NCBI GenBank assembly: GCA_017560085.1
Contig: JAFYPA010000055.1
Coordinates: forward strand, 1-33,445
Length of the DNA stretch: 33,445 nt
Direction: 5' to 3'
Origin: Clostridia bacterium
GTDB taxonomy: Bacteria; Bacillota; Clostridia; Oscillospirales; CAG-382
Positions within the stretch are counted from its first letter, which is position 1; the number at the start of each line of letters is the position of its first letter. Below the pieces are notes generated by a model. That model was not told the origin of the DNA, made no database searches, and saw only the letters and a list, made by a program, of their open reading frames with translations. The position numbers and the translations under genes were made by a program. Positions 31,326-33,445 of the stretch are shown here, one piece after another.

Positions 31326-33236
31326 TTATTTTCTGTTATAAACCATCTTACCCGATGCTTCAAGAAGCTTTATGAAAAGACCCGCGATAACGGTTCTGTT
31401 CTGGAAGCCGCGCTTAAGACCTGTGTCTGTGAAGTACCAGTCTGTCATAGGTACTCTTGATGCGGAGTAGTTGTATGCGTTCCAGAGAGGAAGAACGTAT
31501 CTTTCGAATTCGTCCTTGGTGCTGCAGAGGGTTGCTGTCCATACGAGCCAGTCGGACTTTGTATAGGTTGAGCGGTTATCGAGAGGCATACCGAACGCGC
31601 CGAAATGCTCGAAGTTGGAGTTGACCTCGGCTCTCATAAAGGTTCTGTCAAAGATGCCTGTTTCAAAGAGCTTATCCCATACGCAGTTGTACTTCATACT
31701 GAATGTGTTCGGTCTGTCGAAGGCAAGTCTGAAGCTTCCGTCGGGATTCTTTGCTCTTTCTATCCAGCTGTCTGCCATTTCCTTGGCTTCTGCGATATAC
31801 TTATCAAAGCCTTCCTTATCACCGAGCATATCAAGGATGATTGCATAGGAAACGATACCCATAATAGCCTTGAGTGTAAGGTTACAGTTATGTGCAAGGT
31901 GTCCTGCGAAGTCGTCTGTGCAGAGCTGATTTTCGGGGTCGATGCCGTACTTTTCAAGGTATTTTACCCAGCCGTCGAGGATATCGAGGTGGGATTTTGC
32001 AAAGTCTGCATTTCCTTCGGCAAGGGCAACTGTTGCTTCCATTACAAGCATATTTCCGCATTCCTCAACGGGCATCTGCATATCGAATTTATGCTCCTTT
32101 GTTTCCTTATCGTAGCCGTAAACCTGACGGTTGAGAATCGGGAACTGTCCGCAGTCGTGGGGAGCGAAGTCGTATGTCCATTCGGGCTGATTTACGAATT
32201 TGTAGATAGGTCTCATCATACCCTTTACAAGCTCGGGGTTATAGAGAAGGAACATAGGAATTGAGGGGTAGCTTACGTCAACGGTTGTACCGCATCCGTT
32301 GGAGAAGCATTCCTTGGAGATAAAGAGAATTTCGCCGTTTTCGTCTATTGCAACCTTGTGTGCGTTCATTGCCTGACGGGTTGCGAGAAGAAGCATTTCG
32401 GCATACTTTTCGCCGCCTGCCTTTGTTGCATCGATAAAGAGCTTATCGGAGAATGCATTACATCTTTCGAGTGTTGCTTCGTAGTCGGCGGATGCCTCGG
32501 AGATTGCTTCGAGAATTGTTTTGCCGTCCTTGTTCCAGTAGCACTTAAGGTGCTTTTCAAAGTATTCGAGGGAGTAAATATCGTCGTAGGCGAACATAAA
32601 GAGTGTGCCGTTTTCACCGATTTCCGCTTCTGCATTTATGTAGTGCATATCGTCAATATTGCATTCGGAATATGCTGCGTTCTTATCTCTGTTTGCAAGG
32701 TAAACGTAGCCCCAGTCGATTCTTACGTCGTCGCCCGAGCGGTTGAGTACCTTCTGCTCCTTGTTGCCCATTCTTATTGCGGCGGGACATTCGAAGGTCT
32801 GTACTTCAACGGGAGACTGTCCCTTGACGTCAAGGCAGAGCTCCTCGGAAACTGCGACAGATGCTGTTACCTTATGATTCTTGCCGTCCTTTGACTTCGC
32901 ACTGAGTGCAAGATAAGTTACGGGTCTTGTGAAGAGTGCAACGTCTGTGGGAATAAGGGGCGAGGTGAAGGTTGCCTTGATTACAACCTTTTCGTTTTCG
33001 AAGGTGTAATAAGTGGAGAATGCGTCAAAGTCGAAGGCTGTCTGTGCCAGTGCCGCTTCTTCACCGAGTCCCATAAATCTGAAGGCTTCGCCGTCAATGG
33101 TGACAGTACCCTTGATTGTGTTGGGCTTGCTTGTCCAGTGGGAGGTTTCGCTGTCTGTGAGTACGTTTGTTGTTGACCATACGGAGAAATAAGGGTCAAT
33201 GTTTATGAGGGGGATTGCCGGGGGTCTGAGCTTCAT
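31326..33236 (-). CDS. DUF4965/DUF5127/DUF1793 protein (glutaminase-A-like, possible glycan enzyme)
   Basis: This 636-residue protein begins with the family signature RPPAIPLINIDPYFSVWS. It has an N-terminal beta-rich part (DUF5127-like, about 1-250) and a C-terminal helical part (DUF4965/DUF1793-like, about 270-630) with DFAGHLAHNCNLTLKAI and SYPSIPMFLLYNP. The family includes fungal glutaminase A, but gut-bacterial members often lie in carbohydrate loci, so a helical-toroid glycosidase activity is possible. There is no signal peptide, so it acts inside the cell. The ATG follows AAAGGAGC and lies inside the last codons of the upstream ABC exporter (a 41-base overlap), which suggests coupled expression with it. 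Confidence 0.85.
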   Translation of the reverse strand: MKLRPPAIPLINIDPYFSVWSTTNVLTDSETSHWTSKPNTIKGTVTIDGEAFRFMGLGEEAALAQTAFDFDAFSTYYTFENEKVVIKATFTSPLIPTDVALFTRPVTYLALSAKSKDGKNHKVTASVAVSEELCLDVKGQSPVEVQTFECPAAIRMGNKEQKVLNRSGDDVRIDWGYVYLANRDKNAAYSECNIDDMHYINAEAEIGENGTLFMFAYDDIYSLEYFEKHLKCYWNKDGKTILEAISEASADYEATLERCNAFSDKLFIDATKAGGEKYAEMLLLATRQAMNAHKVAIDENGEILFISKECFSNGCGTTVDVSYPSIPMFLLYNPELVKGMMRPIYKFVNQPEWTYDFAPHDCGQFPILNRQVYGYDKETKEHKFDMQMPVEECGNMLVMEATVALAEGNADFAKSHLDILDGWVKYLEKYGIDPENQLCTDDFAGHLAHNCNLTLKAIMGIVSYAIILDMLGDKEGFDKYIAEAKEMADSWIERAKNPDGSFRLAFDRPNTFSMKYNCVWDKLFETGIFDRTFMRAEVNSNFEHFGAFGMPLDNRSTYTKSDWLVWTATLCSTKDEFERYVLPLWNAYNYSASRVPMTDWYFTDTGLKRGFQNRTVIAGLFIKLLEASGKMVYNRK

Positions 33237-33445
33237 GGTGATGCTCCTTTCTTATATGTGGATTTTCGAATTTGTTTTCGTTTTTATTTTCGTCTCCCGA
33301 TTCCGCATCGGATTCGATATAACGCTTTGCCTGAGTGGAGAACAGCTCGTAGTATGTTCCCTTTTTGTCCATAAGGGCTCTGTGATTTCCTACCTCTGCT
33401 ATAGAGCCACCGTCTATTACGATGATTTTATCGGCGGTGGTTGCA
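33196..33445 (-). CDS. ABC transporter ATP-binding/permease protein, C-terminal end (runs off the window)
   Basis: Only the last 82 residues are visible. TTADKIIVIDGGSIAEVGNH and ALMDKKGTYYELFSTQ are the stretch just after the H-loop of type IV (MsbA-like) exporters that fuse membrane and ATPase domains. The tail is charged and disordered, ending His-rich. The stop codon lies 41 bases inside the next gene in another frame. The permease type and cargo cannot be judged; such exporters are often found as tandem half-transporters. Confidence 0.85.
   Translation of the reverse strand, partial: ATTADKIIVIDGGSIAEVGNHRALMDKKGTYYELFSTQAKRYIESDAESGDENKNENKFENPHIRKEHHHEAQTPGNPPHKH

Noticed and set aside
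31605..32894. Plus-strand open frames opposite the DUF4965 gene
   Set aside because: Cys-rich shadows of a well-supported minus-strand gene, without ribosome sites.

Overview
The window looks like a chromosomal segment of an anaerobic, spore-forming Clostridia bacterium, most likely a gut Oscillospirales/Ruminococcaceae-type organism. The evidence is a complete ctsR-mcsA-mcsB-clpC operon with CtsR operators, a SpoIIQ-like LytM protein, a PdaA-type cortex deacetylase, Gram-positive Shine-Dalgarno sites and sigma-A promoters, and three oxygen-sensitive glycyl radical enzymes (GREs). The species assignment is inference.

Region by region. 1-240: left part of an IS200/IS605-type element, with the N-terminus of TnpA and a subterminal hairpin. 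299-2699 (minus): SpoIIQ-like M23 protein, class V aminotransferase/cysteine desulfurase, and a DUF3343 Se/S-carrier-like protein. 2847-5547 (minus): argG-argH, driven by a consensus promoter with an ARG-box-like site in its spacer. 5787-7297 (plus): two overlapping polysaccharide deacetylases (pdaA and a PdaB-like one). 7339-13324 (minus): the class III stress operon ctsR-mcsA-mcsB-clpC, followed by a cytoplasmic parvulin and a VanZ-family protein. 13652-15439 (plus): a membrane-anchored M15 D,D-carboxypeptidase. 15485-16555 (minus): NahK-like N-acetylhexosamine 1-kinase. 16778-17641 (plus): GNAT-like acyltransferase-domain protein.

17688-27875 is the most striking part. Three divergent GRE genes are each paired head to head with their own AraC-type regulator (GRE1/AraC1, GRE2/AraC2, AraC3/GRE3), with an alpha/beta hydrolase between the second and third pairs. 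All three GREs have the C-terminal glycyl-radical loop and an active-site Cys, but the residues next to that Cys differ (GCYE, GCNEP, GCWD). No radical-SAM activase, microcompartment shell gene or aldehyde-processing enzyme is encoded in the window. The cluster looks like three separately induced radical pathways that depend on activation from elsewhere. The substrates are unknown.

27930-33445: a DUF4097 surface/envelope protein, a P-loop ATPase, galactose mutarotase (galM), a large DUF4965/glutaminase-A-like protein, and the end of an ABC exporter. With NahK, GalM and the hydrolase, this suggests a carbohydrate-scavenging lifestyle.

Genes are densely packed and no gene-free stretch exceeds 300 bases. 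Most convergent gene pairs share one hairpin terminator that can work in both directions. I saw no tRNA, rRNA, CRISPR array, T-box or other riboswitch.
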